The notes: a model not told the origin generated them from the letters alone. A DNA stretch of 20,335 bases from Spirochaetia bacterium (GCA_016784705.1 JADHUD010000012.1:1-20335), one strand, 5' to 3'; counted from the first letter of the stretch, positions 7,335 through 16,595 are shown. Translations and numbers: made by a program.

Positions 7335-8132
7335 ATGAAGCTTGTTAACTTTTTTTTAAAGATTATTACAATCCTACTGGCTGCAGGATTCTGTATATCA
7401 TGTGAATTTATTAGTAATACGTATAAAATCTCAGTGATATTTTCAGAAAAATCTCCATGGGAAACAGCACAGGATAAAAATGTCTGGTATCTTCTTCGTT
7501 GGAACGATCCTCTAAACGGGATTTGTGAAAAGTATATACCGGCAGGTACAAGGAAATCAGTTGTTGAAGTATCAAAAGGCGGCGGGGTTGTGTTTGCAGC
7601 ATACCCTGCAGGAAACGGTACTCCGCTTGGTTCTTTTGTTACGGCTGCTGACAAAGATGCTCATAAGGATACAGAAGTAGAGCTCTCTTATGCGGAAGGA
7701 TCGGCAGCCGAACTTTTACTCAGAGCAGAATCATTTATTAACGGGATAATTAATGGGCTGAATGCGGAGAAATTATCAAGCTTAATGAATATAGCAGGCA
7801 ATGGGGATAGTTGGAGAGTAGACAAAAATGAAATATTCTGGGCAATTTTACAGCGGTCGCTGAATGATGAATCGGTAAAACAACTGGGGGTATATAGTAT
7901 AAGTCTGTATGCAATACCGGAAGGATTTTGGGTATCTGATACTCCGTTGAAACCGGGGTTTAGGGTTCACTCTACCGGAACTATAGAACTAAGCGGGTTT
8001 TATCAGGGGACGTTCAAGTACCTGCTGCCTTCTGAAAATCTTATGCTTGTAATAATTGGTCAGGAAACTGAGGGGTATTGGTACATCACAAGAGTTTTCC
8101 CTGATTTTCTCGTGCAGGAGGATGGTTTATAG
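7335..8132 (+). CDS. Predicted lipoprotein of unknown function
   Basis: The 265-residue protein starts with a lysine, a hydrophobic stretch (about residues 5-19) and a cysteine in AAGFCISC, so Cys23 is a probable lipidation site. The lipobox is loose, as often seen in spirochaetes. I do not recognise the mature part. It contains ITLLS-free, glycine- and serine-rich segments, a KNVWYLLRWNDPLNG stretch and an aromatic C-terminal region (GYWYITRVFPDF), suggesting a beta-rich extracytoplasmic domain. No clear Shine-Dalgarno site precedes the ATG. TAATAC at 7324-7329 may be a -10 with the start 5 nt later, but its -35 is poor. The gene ends 16 bases from the convergent hydrogenase gene. Confidence 0.75.
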   Translation: MKLVNFFLKIITILLAAGFCISCEFISNTYKISVIFSEKSPWETAQDKNVWYLLRWNDPLNGICEKYIPAGTRKSVVEVSKGGGVVFAAYPAGNGTPLGSFVTAADKDAHKDTEVELSYAEGSAAELLLRAESFINGIINGLNAEKLSSLMNIAGNGDSWRVDKNEIFWAILQRSLNDESVKQLGVYSISLYAIPEGFWVSDTPLKPGFRVHSTGTIELSGFYQGTFKYLLPSENLMLVIIGQETEGYWYITRVFPDFLVQEDGL

Positions 8133-8148
8133 TAAAAATTCAGCCGGG

Positions 8149-9870
8149 TCAGCGTGCAGTATAGTGTGTATGCAAAAGATGATGAGATATTTCGCTTCCT
8201 GGTTTCTGCAGAAACTCTTTATAGAGCCCTAAAACTTCAGCATTTTCATGTGATTTTCTGATTGGAAGATTTTTATCTTCAGCGTAAAGACCCTCTATCC
8301 GTTGTGCCCGTTTTGCAAGTGTATTTTCAAGAGGCTGTCCACCACCTCCAATACATCCTCCGCGGCAAGCCATAATTTCAATAAAATGAAACGGCATCTC
8401 CCCCCTTTCTTTTGCCTCGGCTACTATGTTCAGTAGTTTTCTTGCATTTGAAAGACCATTGGAAACGGCAACACGAACCTCTGTCCCCTCAATATCAACA
8501 CTGGCTTTTTTTATACCCTCAATTCCCCGCAGATCAGTAAAATCAAGAGAACCGAGAGTTTTTTGCGTTTTTAACTCATATGCTGACCGAATAGCAGCTT
8601 CCATAACTCCGCCGCTTGCTCCAAAAATTGTAGCTGCTCCTGTATATTGTGAAAGAACAGGATCTGGGTTCTCTTCCTGTATAGACTTAAATTGAAGACC
8701 TGCCTGACGTATCATTCTTGCTAATTCTCGTGTCGTAAGAACATAATCAACATCTTGATACCCGCTATCGTTCATTTCCGGACGGGCTGCTTCAAACTTC
8801 TTTGCAGTACAAGGCATTATAGAGAGTGAGACGATATTTTCCGGATCAATAGTATGAGTTTTTGCAAAATAGGTTTTTATTATTGTCCCCAGCATTTGCT
8901 GTGGTGATTTACAGGTGGAAACATGATCCAGGAGTTCAGGGTAGTAGGTCTCTCCGAATTTTATCCAGCCGGGGGAACAGGAGGTTATTAACGGAAGAGT
9001 ACCGCCGGAAGAAAGCCGCTCAAGAAGTTCTGTTCCTTCTTCCAGAATAGTAAGATCCGCTGAAAAGTTAGTATCGAAGATATAATCAATTCCAAGACTT
9101 CTTAGAGCTGAGTATATTTTACCAATTACCAGACTACCCGGAGCCATACCAAACTCTTCTCCCAAAGCGACCCGCACAGCCGGAGCGACTTGTGCTACAA
9201 CCACTTTTTTGGGATCATCCAGGGCCTCCCAGACCTCATCGATCATCTCTTTTTCGTAGAGGGCTCCAGTTGGGCAGTAGACAATACATTGTCCACAATT
9301 TACACACACACTGCTACCCATTGATACTCCATAACCGGGAGAGATAATGGTATCCGACCCCCGACCCATAAAATCAATGGCTTTAACACTTTGTACTTCA
9401 TGGCATACGGAGACACAACGACCGCAGCCTATACATTTGTTCATATCACGGACTATCCCTGCAGCTGTTCTATCCAAGGGTAGTCCTCTTGTATATTTAT
9501 CATATCGAAGTGTTCGTATTTCAAATCTATCGGCAAGTTTCTGGAGCTCACAGGAACCATGCTTAATGCACTGAAGGCAATCATCCGGGTGCGTTGCAAG
9601 AACCAGCTCAAGAAGACCCCTTCGAAGTTTTCGCAATTGCGGAGTATTAGTTTGTACCTGCATACCTTCTACAGCCTCTGTAATACAGGCTCTCTGCAGA
9701 TCTTTGAATCCGTCGATATCTACCATACACATACCACAGGTTCCAAGGGGTGTGAGATCCTCATGCCGGCATAGTGTGGGGATGTCTACCCCGGCCTGTT
9801 TTGCTGCATCCAGTACGGATGTGCCTTTAGCGACTTGAATTGTTGTTTTATCTATAGTTAAGGTTATCAT
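8149..9870 (-). CDS. hydA: [FeFe]-hydrogenase catalytic subunit, NAD(P)H-linked multimeric type
   Basis: This 573-residue protein catalyses reversible H2 formation. In order it has a [2Fe-2S] ferredoxin domain (C34, C45, C48, C62), a His-Cys3 cluster (H94, C98, C101, C107), two [4Fe-4S] clusters (C146/149/152/156 and C189/192/195/199), then the H-cluster domain. The H-cluster motifs are TSCSPGW (296-302), MPCTAKKFE (352-360) and the MACRGGC-x4-GGQP segment (500-513). The small subunit-like tail (to 573) is fused. The first motif is TSCSPGW rather than TSCCPGW; I recall this variant from NAD(P)-linked relatives. It overlaps the NuoF-like gene by 4 bases (ATGA), is last in the operon, and its partners identify it as part of a cytoplasmic trimeric complex (HydABC/HndACD type). 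Confidence 0.95.
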   Translation of the reverse strand: MITLTIDKTTIQVAKGTSVLDAAKQAGVDIPTLCRHEDLTPLGTCGMCMVDIDGFKDLQRACITEAVEGMQVQTNTPQLRKLRRGLLELVLATHPDDCLQCIKHGSCELQKLADRFEIRTLRYDKYTRGLPLDRTAAGIVRDMNKCIGCGRCVSVCHEVQSVKAIDFMGRGSDTIISPGYGVSMGSSVCVNCGQCIVYCPTGALYEKEMIDEVWEALDDPKKVVVAQVAPAVRVALGEEFGMAPGSLVIGKIYSALRSLGIDYIFDTNFSADLTILEEGTELLERLSSGGTLPLITSCSPGWIKFGETYYPELLDHVSTCKSPQQMLGTIIKTYFAKTHTIDPENIVSLSIMPCTAKKFEAARPEMNDSGYQDVDYVLTTRELARMIRQAGLQFKSIQEENPDPVLSQYTGAATIFGASGGVMEAAIRSAYELKTQKTLGSLDFTDLRGIEGIKKASVDIEGTEVRVAVSNGLSNARKLLNIVAEAKERGEMPFHFIEIMACRGGCIGGGGQPLENTLAKRAQRIEGLYAEDKNLPIRKSHENAEVLGLYKEFLQKPGSEISHHLLHTHYTAR

Positions 9871-11117
9871 ATCTGAACCTCCCTGATATAATCATTCTGA
9901 CGAATGAGTGCATGAAGTTCACCGCTAAAATTATTAAGAACACTCTTCACCGGCATTTCGACAGATTTTCCAAAAGGACAGAATGAAGATCCTTTCATAA
10001 TATCTGCAGTCTCTTCCATCAGCTCCAGAAAGTCCCGTTTTCCCTTACCTAGAACTATATTATTTGCCATAAATGAGAGTTGTCGGGTACCATAACGGCA
10101 GGGAAAGCATTTTCCACACGATTCTTCTGCAAAAAACCGCATTTCAACCTCTAGAACTTCTGCCATTGAGGTGTCGGTATTCATTACCACAATTGCTCCG
10201 GAACCGAGAATTCCGCCCTTACTGCTCATTGATTTGAAATCAAGATGAAAATCCAAAGCTTCTGATGGGTAGATAGGTCCTGCTGTACCCCCTATTTGAA
10301 TGGCTTTAAGTGTTCCGATTACGCCGCCGGCCAGGGAAATAAGATCTCTGACAGTGGATCCCATGGGGGCTTCGTACACCCCGGGACTCTGGACTTTTCC
10401 ACTAATACAGTAGAGTTTCGGTCCCGGACTTTCAGGTGTTCCGATGGAACGAAACCAATCAGATCCATACTGAAGGATGAGGGAGACACAGGCAAGTGTT
10501 TCTACATTGTTAATATATGTAGGCTGTTCCCATAATCCTTTTTCAGCGGGAAAAGGAGGCTTGTTCCAGGGGATTCCCCGATTTCCCATGAGCGAATTTA
10601 AAAGAGCTGTTTCATCACCCACAACATAAGAACCGCCTCCTTTAATAATCTCAATAGAGAAAGAGAAATCTTTGGTGATGTTTTTCCCAAGATATCCTCT
10701 TTGTTCAGCTTCAAGTAAAGAATTTTCTAGATTTGATGCAATTTCTGGATATTCCCCCCGGATATAGATATACCCTTTAGTAGCTTTCACTGCATAAGCA
10801 GCTATAACCATTCCTTCAATCATCATATGCGGAGAGTGAGTCATGATGAATCTATCCTTGAAGGTTCCCGGTTCTCCTTCGTCTGCATTGCAGACAATAT
10901 ACGATGGAGTTTTGCCTGTAGAAGCTTTCCATTTTATTGCTGTGGGAAATCCAGCACCCCCGCGTCCCAGAAGCCGGGCCTTCTCAATTTTTTCTATGAT
11001 TTGAGCTGAGGTAAGTGTGAGTGCAGTTCTCAATCCTGAATATCCATTTTCGTTCAGGTAATCATCTATATTCGGTGATAGATTTTTAAATCTAAGAAAG
11101 AGATCTGTTTGATTCAT
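9867..11117 (-). CDS. hydB: NuoF-like NADH-binding subunit of the hydrogenase
   Basis: The 416-residue protein is the FMN- and NAD(H)-binding flavoprotein subunit. GRGGAGFPTAIKW (51-63) and the GGGSYVVGDETAL region (160-172) form the FMN/NADH site. PPFPAEKGLWEQPTYINNVETLA (187-209) is typical of NuoF. One [4Fe-4S] cluster is held by C334, C337, C340 and C380. The usual GEET is GDET here. Classical bifurcating HydB proteins carry an extra N-terminal thioredoxin-like [2Fe-2S] domain and a C-terminal two-cluster ferredoxin domain. Both are absent, leaving the NuoF core. It overlaps both neighbours by 4 bases (ATGA), indicating translational coupling. Confidence 0.93.
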   Translation of the reverse strand: MNQTDLFLRFKNLSPNIDDYLNENGYSGLRTALTLTSAQIIEKIEKARLLGRGGAGFPTAIKWKASTGKTPSYIVCNADEGEPGTFKDRFIMTHSPHMMIEGMVIAAYAVKATKGYIYIRGEYPEIASNLENSLLEAEQRGYLGKNITKDFSFSIEIIKGGGSYVVGDETALLNSLMGNRGIPWNKPPFPAEKGLWEQPTYINNVETLACVSLILQYGSDWFRSIGTPESPGPKLYCISGKVQSPGVYEAPMGSTVRDLISLAGGVIGTLKAIQIGGTAGPIYPSEALDFHLDFKSMSSKGGILGSGAIVVMNTDTSMAEVLEVEMRFFAEESCGKCFPCRYGTRQLSFMANNIVLGKGKRDFLELMEETADIMKGSSFCPFGKSVEMPVKSVLNNFSGELHALIRQNDYIREVQI

Positions 11118-11578
11118 GCCGTTTCCTCCTTCCTGCAGCTAATAATAAGTGCATCAACTTCATCCAATGTTAGATTTGAGTAGAGTTTGTCATTAATCAT
11201 CATATTGGGAGCTGTATCACAGCTCCCAAGGCAGTTCACAATTTCCAGGGTAAAAAGACCATCTTTAGTAGTTTCTCCACGTTTTATCCCAAGTTCTTTG
11301 GAAATAAATCCATATACATCGAGAGAGTTTCCTATTCTGCAGCTAAGTGAATCACAAATTCGAAGTACATATCTTCCTCTAGGTGAAGTGGAAAACAGGT
11401 GATAAAAGCTCAACACACCATCTACTTCTGCAATTGATAGACCAAGGGTCTGAGTAATCTCCTTTCTTTCATTAGCGGTAATGTAGTTTTTTGTAATTTC
11501 TCGGTTTTGCATTGAATGAAAAAGATAAAGAATATCATCACGATGCAGCTCAACCAATGAAACATTTGTATTATCCAT
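11114..11578 (-). CDS. hydC: NuoE-like [2Fe-2S] subunit of the hydrogenase
   Basis: The 154-residue protein is a thioredoxin-like ferredoxin of the NuoE/HydC/HndA family. Its [2Fe-2S] ligands are C75 and C80 (CDSLSC) and C116 and C120 (CLGSC). It relays electrons between the flavin subunit and the rest of the complex. The open frame extends 60 residues further to 11758, but the ATG at 11578 has a strong Shine-Dalgarno sequence (AAGGAG, 11585-11590 on the minus strand) and matches the family start, so the extension is rejected. It is the first gene of the operon. Confidence 0.93.
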   Translation of the reverse strand: MDNTNVSLVELHRDDILYLFHSMQNREITKNYITANERKEITQTLGLSIAEVDGVLSFYHLFSTSPRGRYVLRICDSLSCRIGNSLDVYGFISKELGIKRGETTKDGLFTLEIVNCLGSCDTAPNMMINDKLYSNLTLDEVDALIISCRKEETA

Positions 11579-11597
11579 GTAAAACTCCTTTTGATGG

Positions 11598-11626
11598 ATA
11601 GTATGCCGAATAACTTCAGCTGCAAA
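11598..11626 (-). promoter_or_regulatory. Promoter of the hydrogenase operon
   Basis: On the minus strand a -35 TTTGCA (11621-11626), a 17-nt spacer and a -10 TACTAT (11598-11603) lie before a leader of about 13 nt holding the AAGGAG site. The -35 is weak, consistent with a regulated promoter. Confidence 0.5.
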
Positions 11627-11639
11627 CAATAAAATTGTT
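11625..11639. promoter_or_regulatory. Palindrome, candidate redox operator of the hydrogenase operon
   Basis: AACAAT-AAA-ATTGTT is a perfect 6-bp inverted repeat with a 3-nt centre. It touches the -35 box of the hydrogenase promoter. Binding here would block RNA polymerase. It resembles the TTGT/ACAA ends of Rex-type (NADH-sensing) operators, but the length differs from the usual Rex site, so the regulator is a guess. Confidence 0.4.
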
Positions 11640-11758
11640 ACATTAAGCTTCAATATTTTCGAGTAGTTGATGAAGTTTACTATGGTGTCTGCTGACAAGG
11701 AAACGCCGGGTGTAAAAGTATGGTAGGCGAAAGATGTACAAATATGGTCAGTAAGCAA

Positions 11759-11957
11759 TAACTGCTATCCTGTTAATTATCTTAAAGGGGGCAGGCACTG
11801 AAAGCAAGAGTCTTGGATTAAAAAATAGATAAATAAATAGCGATTGATAACAAGTGTTAAGTAAATGAGGCTTGGAAGAGTCTAAATAATAGAATATTGT
11901 AAATAATCGTTTTTAAGAATAGAGTATATTACTAACGACAGTAAAGCGGGATAAAAA
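11759..11957. other. Intergenic region between the divergent hydrogenase operon and histidine kinase
   Basis: With the hydrogenase start at 11578, the full gap is 379 bases. The hydrogenase promoter and palindrome occupy the left end. The right end may hold the kinase promoter: TTGTAA (11897-11902), 17 nt, TAGAGT (11920-11925), or an alternative -10 TATATT (11925-11930). A weak GCGGGA-like ribosome site precedes the ATG at 11958. I see no RNA gene or small ORF in the middle. Confidence 0.4.
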
Positions 11958-13967
11958 ATGGATAATGTAGAAAATAAATATAAACAATTATTTGAGAACA
12001 TGACCACAGCATTTGCCCTGCATGAGATGATCTTTGATGATAACGGGAAACCAATTGACTATCGCTTCCTGGAAATAAATTCCAGTTTCGAGGATATGAC
12101 CGGACTGCAGAAAAAAAATGTTATTGGAAAAACGGTTCTTCAGGTAATGCCGAATACTGAGAAATCCTGGATAGATATGTATGCAAAAGTAGTGTATACC
12201 GGACATCCGACATCATTTCAGAATTATTCCAAAGAACTTGACCGATTTTTTGAGGGTTGGGCATATCGACCACAGGAGGGGCAGTTTGCAGTTGTTTTTT
12301 CCGATATATCTGAATTCAAGATTATTGAAAAAAAACTTGCAGACTATCGTGATAATTTAGAAAAGCTGGCAGAGGAACGCGCAGTTAAGCTTGTTGAAAG
12401 CGAACAGCGCTTCCATATGCTATTTAACCACACGACCGAACCTATCCTGATTATAGATCTCGAAGGAAATATCATTGAATTTAACAATGCGGCTGAAAAA
12501 TCTCTTGTATTTTCTGAGGAGCAGCTAAGAGATATAAATTTTTTCAACCTGTTTACAGAAGGTGTCGGCGAAGGTGAAGAAAACAAAAAAGAGATACTCT
12601 TTCCTCTGAATATAGATAGGGGGTCAAAATCTACAGAAACGGTGTTAAAAAAGGGAGACAATGAAACTTTTCCGGTAAGGTTGACAGCTAACAGAATCCA
12701 GACGGGAAGTGATCACTATATTGCGATAATAATCTCGGATATTACAGAGCAGAAAATAATGGAGAAAACTCTCGTTGCTGCTAAAGAACAGGCGGAAAAG
12801 GCAAGCCAGGCGAAAAGTTTTTTTCTGGCAAATGTAAGTCACGAAATCAGAACCCCAATAAACGCAATCCTTGGAATGGTATATTTGATGCAGGATACCC
12901 AATTGACAGAACAGCAGCGCGAATATATGAAAAATATCAGTTCAGCTGCCAGAACTCTATTTGGAACTATAAATGGTATCCTTGATTTTTCAAAAATTGA
13001 ATCAGGAAAAATGCAGATTGAGACGCAATCGTTTAATCTAAAAAACTTAATACGGGACATAATTCCAGCTTTCAGCCTTGCTGCCGATGAAAAGGGGTTG
13101 GAATTCAGGACAAATATTGATGAGGATATTCCTGAATATGTAATTGGGGATGCCTTTAGACTTTCTCAAATACTTTCCAACCTCTTAACCAATGCAATTA
13201 AATTCACAGAAAAAGGGTATATAGAAATATCCGTTTCCCGAATGGTTCAACTTCGGGATATAGCACACCTTGAATTTGCCGTCAAAGATTGCGGTATAGG
13301 CCTCTCTAAAGAGGAGCTTGATGTAATTTTCAAGCCTTTTGAACAGGCTGATGAATCAGTTACAAGAAAACCCGGCGGAACAGGCCTGGGATTGGCAATC
13401 TCGCGGGAATTAACGGTTCTTATGGGTGGAAAAATTGTAACTGCCAGCACAAAAGGTGTGGGCAGTACTTTTACGGTTAAGCTGCCGCTTCATATAAGTA
13501 AAAACAGAGATGATAGTTTTTCTCCAAGTTTGGATGTGAGTATTTTGAAGAATGCCAAAATACTTCTCGCTGAGGATCATGAAATAACCCGCAATGTGTT
13601 AAGTGAGATAATTCGAAAAACAGGGGCAATTGTAACTATTGCAAAAAACGGAATAGAGGCTGTTGAGCTTGTAGAAAAAAATGATTTTGATATCATTCTT
13701 ATGGATATACAAATGCCTGAAATGGATGGGTTGACTGCAGCTGAGAAGATTCGGCATCTTAACAAGCCGGGTGTTAAAGATGTAATTATTCTTGCAGTTA
13801 CCGCACATGCCATGATTGATGATATCAGGAAAAGCTGGGCGGCAGGGATGAATGGTCATATAACAAAGCCTATAAAGGCAGAAGCGTTAAACAGACAGCT
13901 TTGTGCATGGATAAGCAGTCGTAAAAAGGGGATACCGGAGAACGGAAGTACAAAATCGGAAGGGTAG
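11958..13967 (+). CDS. Hybrid sensor histidine kinase with receiver domain
   Basis: The 669-residue protein has no membrane segment and no signal peptide, so it is cytoplasmic. Two PAS-type sensor domains lie at about residues 5-120 and 145-268, joined by a charged helix. The kinase core follows: H-box NVSHEIRTP with His295, N-box LLTNAIKFTEKG, G1 VKDCGIGL, F-box KPFEQAD and G2 GGTGLGLAISREL. A receiver domain at about 533-652 has acidic AED (Asp540), phospho-acceptor Asp583 in LMDIQMPEMDG, Thr615 and Lys637. It has no HPt or output domain, so phosphate must pass to a separate HPt protein or regulator. The signal is unknown. It is divergent from the hydrogenase operon, which raises a possible redox role, but nothing in the sequence proves it. 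It converges on leuS. Confidence 0.93.
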   Translation: MDNVENKYKQLFENMTTAFALHEMIFDDNGKPIDYRFLEINSSFEDMTGLQKKNVIGKTVLQVMPNTEKSWIDMYAKVVYTGHPTSFQNYSKELDRFFEGWAYRPQEGQFAVVFSDISEFKIIEKKLADYRDNLEKLAEERAVKLVESEQRFHMLFNHTTEPILIIDLEGNIIEFNNAAEKSLVFSEEQLRDINFFNLFTEGVGEGEENKKEILFPLNIDRGSKSTETVLKKGDNETFPVRLTANRIQTGSDHYIAIIISDITEQKIMEKTLVAAKEQAEKASQAKSFFLANVSHEIRTPINAILGMVYLMQDTQLTEQQREYMKNISSAARTLFGTINGILDFSKIESGKMQIETQSFNLKNLIRDIIPAFSLAADEKGLEFRTNIDEDIPEYVIGDAFRLSQILSNLLTNAIKFTEKGYIEISVSRMVQLRDIAHLEFAVKDCGIGLSKEELDVIFKPFEQADESVTRKPGGTGLGLAISRELTVLMGGKIVTASTKGVGSTFTVKLPLHISKNRDDSFSPSLDVSILKNAKILLAEDHEITRNVLSEIIRKTGAIVTIAKNGIEAVELVEKNDFDIILMDIQMPEMDGLTAAEKIRHLNKPGVKDVIILAVTAHAMIDDIRKSWAAGMNGHITKPIKAEALNRQLCAWISSRKKGIPENGSTKSEG

Positions 13968-14033
13968 AATTATAATAGTCTTAATATTCCACCTATCTTT
14001 TTTCTCCTTTTCCTGACTCCCGTTTCCTGTTAT

Positions 14034-16553
14034 CTACTTAACTACAATATTTACCAGCTTGTCAGGTACAGCAATCACTTTGACAATAGTCTTTCCCGCT
14101 CCCACAGTCCACTCCTGAATACGTTCATTCGCAAATGCCTGCTCTTTCAATGCTTCCAGATCTAATCCTGCTGGAATCTCCACTTTTGCACGGACCTTTC
14201 CATTAACCTGAAAAACTACCAAAACAACATCCTCTTTGGTCATCTCTTCATTCCACTGCGGCCATGCATGATCTGCAATAGATGGTTTTTTCCCAAGGTT
14301 TTCCCATATCTCTTCAGTAAGGTGCGGTGCATACGGGGCAAGCAGCAGAATAAACGGTTCCCAGACCTCTGAGTATAGAGTATCGGCTTTATATAGTTCA
14401 TTAATAAAAATCATCATCTGGGCTATCGCAGTATTGAACTCTAACGCTTCAGTATCAAGTGAGACTTTTTTTATTGTCTTATGAAGAAGCTTCATTAGAG
14501 GTTCCGGAGCCTCTTTGTCCTCAATTGTCCGTTCTGAGGCAAGTCTCCATACCCTGTCTAAAAATCGGTGAACCCCTGAGAGCCCACTCGTTGACCAAGG
14601 CTTAGAAACTTGAAGCGGCCCCATGAACATTTCATACATTCGCATTGAATCTGCTCCGAAAGAGTGAATTATGTCATCAGGATTTATAACATTTTTCAAG
14701 CTCTTGGACATTTTAGCAATTACCCTCTCGAGCTGCAGGCCGGTAGCTTTTTCAATGAATACATCCGGACTGGTCTCTTCAACCAGATCAGTTGAAACAA
14801 GAGATTTGTCTTTTCTCTGATAGGCAAAAGAGGTTATCATTCCCTGATTAATTAGCCGTTGGAAGGGTTCTTTTGTATTCACAAAACCGAGATCAAACAG
14901 AACTTTGTGCCAGAATCGGGCATAGAGCAGGTGCAAAACAGCATGTTCTGCTCCGCCTACATAGAGATCAACCGGCATCCAGTAGTTAATTTTTTCGGGA
15001 TCAGCAAAAGACTCTGTATTCTCCGGATCAAGGTATCTGATAAAATACCAGCAGGAGCCAGCCCACTGCGGCATGGTATTGGTCTCTCTTCGGGCTTTTC
15101 CTCCGCAAACCGGGCAGGACGTGTTTACCCATTCAGGGATAGTTGCCAGCGGACTCTCTCCAGTTCCCGATGGAGTATATGACGCAACATCAGGAAGTTC
15201 GAGAGGCAGTTCTTCTTCCGGCACGGGAACAGTTCCGCAAGAAGCACAGTGAACCAGCGGGATTGGTTCTCCCCAATACCGCTGCCTGCTGAAAATCCAA
15301 TCCCGTAGTTTGTAATTAACGGCTTTTTTACCAAGTTTCTTTTTTTCAAGCCAGTCAATCATGGTGCTTATGGCATCTTCTTTATTTAAATCATTGAGAA
15401 AACCGGAATTAATATGATTCCCATCACCTGTATAAGCTTCCTGAGTAATATCGCCGCCTTCAAGCACCGGGATAATCGGAAGTTGAAAGGTTACGGCAAA
15501 TTCCCAGTCTCGTTCGTCGTGAGCCGGGACAGCCATAATCGCTCCCGAACCGTAAGAAATTAATACATAATCAGCAATCCAAATAGGAATTCTTGAGTTG
15601 TTTACCGGATTAATTGCATAAGAACCGGAAAAAACACCGGTTTTCTCTTTAGCGAGATCCGTACGTTCAAGATCAGACTTTTTAGCTGCTGATTCAATAT
15701 AGGCCGCAACAGTATTGCGTTGTTCTGGAGTTGTTATGGTATCAACAAGTGCATGTTCTGGAGAAAGCACCATATATGTTGCCCCAAACAGGGTGTCGGG
15801 GCGGGTTGTATAGACTGGAATTTCACCTTTGTTGTTTTCTATCTGAAAAATAACATCAGCACCTTCACTTCTGCCTATCCAGTTCCGTTGCTGGGCTTTG
15901 ATTGATTCCGTCCAATCAAGAGTATCTAAATCTTCAAGCAGTCTGTCAGCATATTTTGTAATTCCCAGAATCCATTGGCGAATACTTTTACGGGTAACTT
16001 TTGTACCGCAGCGATCACAGCTTCCATCTTTCACCTCTTCATTGGCCAGACCTGTCTTGCAGTCGGGGCACCAGTTAATAGGGGTTTCAGATTCATATGC
16101 GAGACCCATTTTGTAGAGCTGAAGAAAAATCCACTGAGTCCAACGGTAATACTCTTTTGTATGGGTTGATATTTCACGATCCCAGTCATAGCAGAACCCA
16201 AGGCTTTTTATCTGTTTTCTAAAATGTTCAATATTTTTTTCTGTGGTAACCAGAGGGTGGGTACCCGTTTGGATTGCATAGTTTTCCGCAGGAAGGCCAA
16301 AAGAGTCAAACCCCATAGGATGAAGGACGTTATACCCGTTCATACGTAGATATCTGCAGTAGATGTCTGTTGCGGTATAACCTTCAGGGTGGCCTACATG
16401 CAGGCCGGCACCAGAAGGATATGGGAACATATCCAATACGTATCTGCGTTTATTTTCGGGTATTGAGGGATCTTCTTTTACAGAAAATGTTTTGTTTTCT
16501 TCCCAGAAGTTCTGCCACTTCTGTTCTATTGTGTTAAATGGGTATTTACTCAT
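14034..16553 (-). CDS. leuS: Leucyl-tRNA synthetase
   Basis: The 839-residue class I synthetase charges tRNA-Leu. The HIGH-type signature is HVGH at residues 52-55 within PYPSGAGLHVGHPEGYT. The KMSKS loop is at 614-618. A zinc-type CPDC...CDRC pair and the CP1 editing domain with TTRPDTLFGATYM follow the first half. The C-terminal part ends with the anticodon-binding and C-terminal domains (VNGKVRAKVEIPAGLD). The frame extends 23 residues upstream to 16622. I chose 16553 because MSKYPFNTIEQKWQNFW is the normal start and the ATG lies 6 nt after a near-perfect promoter. Length is within the bacterial range. It is convergent with the kinase, with a 66-base gap. Confidence 0.96.
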   Translation of the reverse strand: MSKYPFNTIEQKWQNFWEENKTFSVKEDPSIPENKRRYVLDMFPYPSGAGLHVGHPEGYTATDIYCRYLRMNGYNVLHPMGFDSFGLPAENYAIQTGTHPLVTTEKNIEHFRKQIKSLGFCYDWDREISTHTKEYYRWTQWIFLQLYKMGLAYESETPINWCPDCKTGLANEEVKDGSCDRCGTKVTRKSIRQWILGITKYADRLLEDLDTLDWTESIKAQQRNWIGRSEGADVIFQIENNKGEIPVYTTRPDTLFGATYMVLSPEHALVDTITTPEQRNTVAAYIESAAKKSDLERTDLAKEKTGVFSGSYAINPVNNSRIPIWIADYVLISYGSGAIMAVPAHDERDWEFAVTFQLPIIPVLEGGDITQEAYTGDGNHINSGFLNDLNKEDAISTMIDWLEKKKLGKKAVNYKLRDWIFSRQRYWGEPIPLVHCASCGTVPVPEEELPLELPDVASYTPSGTGESPLATIPEWVNTSCPVCGGKARRETNTMPQWAGSCWYFIRYLDPENTESFADPEKINYWMPVDLYVGGAEHAVLHLLYARFWHKVLFDLGFVNTKEPFQRLINQGMITSFAYQRKDKSLVSTDLVEETSPDVFIEKATGLQLERVIAKMSKSLKNVINPDDIIHSFGADSMRMYEMFMGPLQVSKPWSTSGLSGVHRFLDRVWRLASERTIEDKEAPEPLMKLLHKTIKKVSLDTEALEFNTAIAQMMIFINELYKADTLYSEVWEPFILLLAPYAPHLTEEIWENLGKKPSIADHAWPQWNEEMTKEDVVLVVFQVNGKVRAKVEIPAGLDLEALKEQAFANERIQEWTVGAGKTIVKVIAVPDKLVNIVVK

Positions 16554-16559
16554 GCAGGC

Positions 16560-16589
16560 ATAATACAGGTGAGGGGGAGAATTTGTCAA
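16560..16589 (-). promoter_or_regulatory. Promoter of leuS, leaderless type
   Basis: On the minus strand a perfect -35 TTGACA (16584-16589), an 18-nt spacer and a -10 TATTAT (16560-16565) are followed by 6 nt (GCCTGC) and the ATG at 16553. There is no room for a Shine-Dalgarno site. Confidence 0.8.
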
Positions 16590-16595
16590 TTGTTG

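Noticed and set aside
11579..11758. 60-codon N-terminal extension of the NuoE-like protein
   Set aside because: A strong AAGGAG site precedes the ATG at 11578, and the extension spans the promoter and palindrome.
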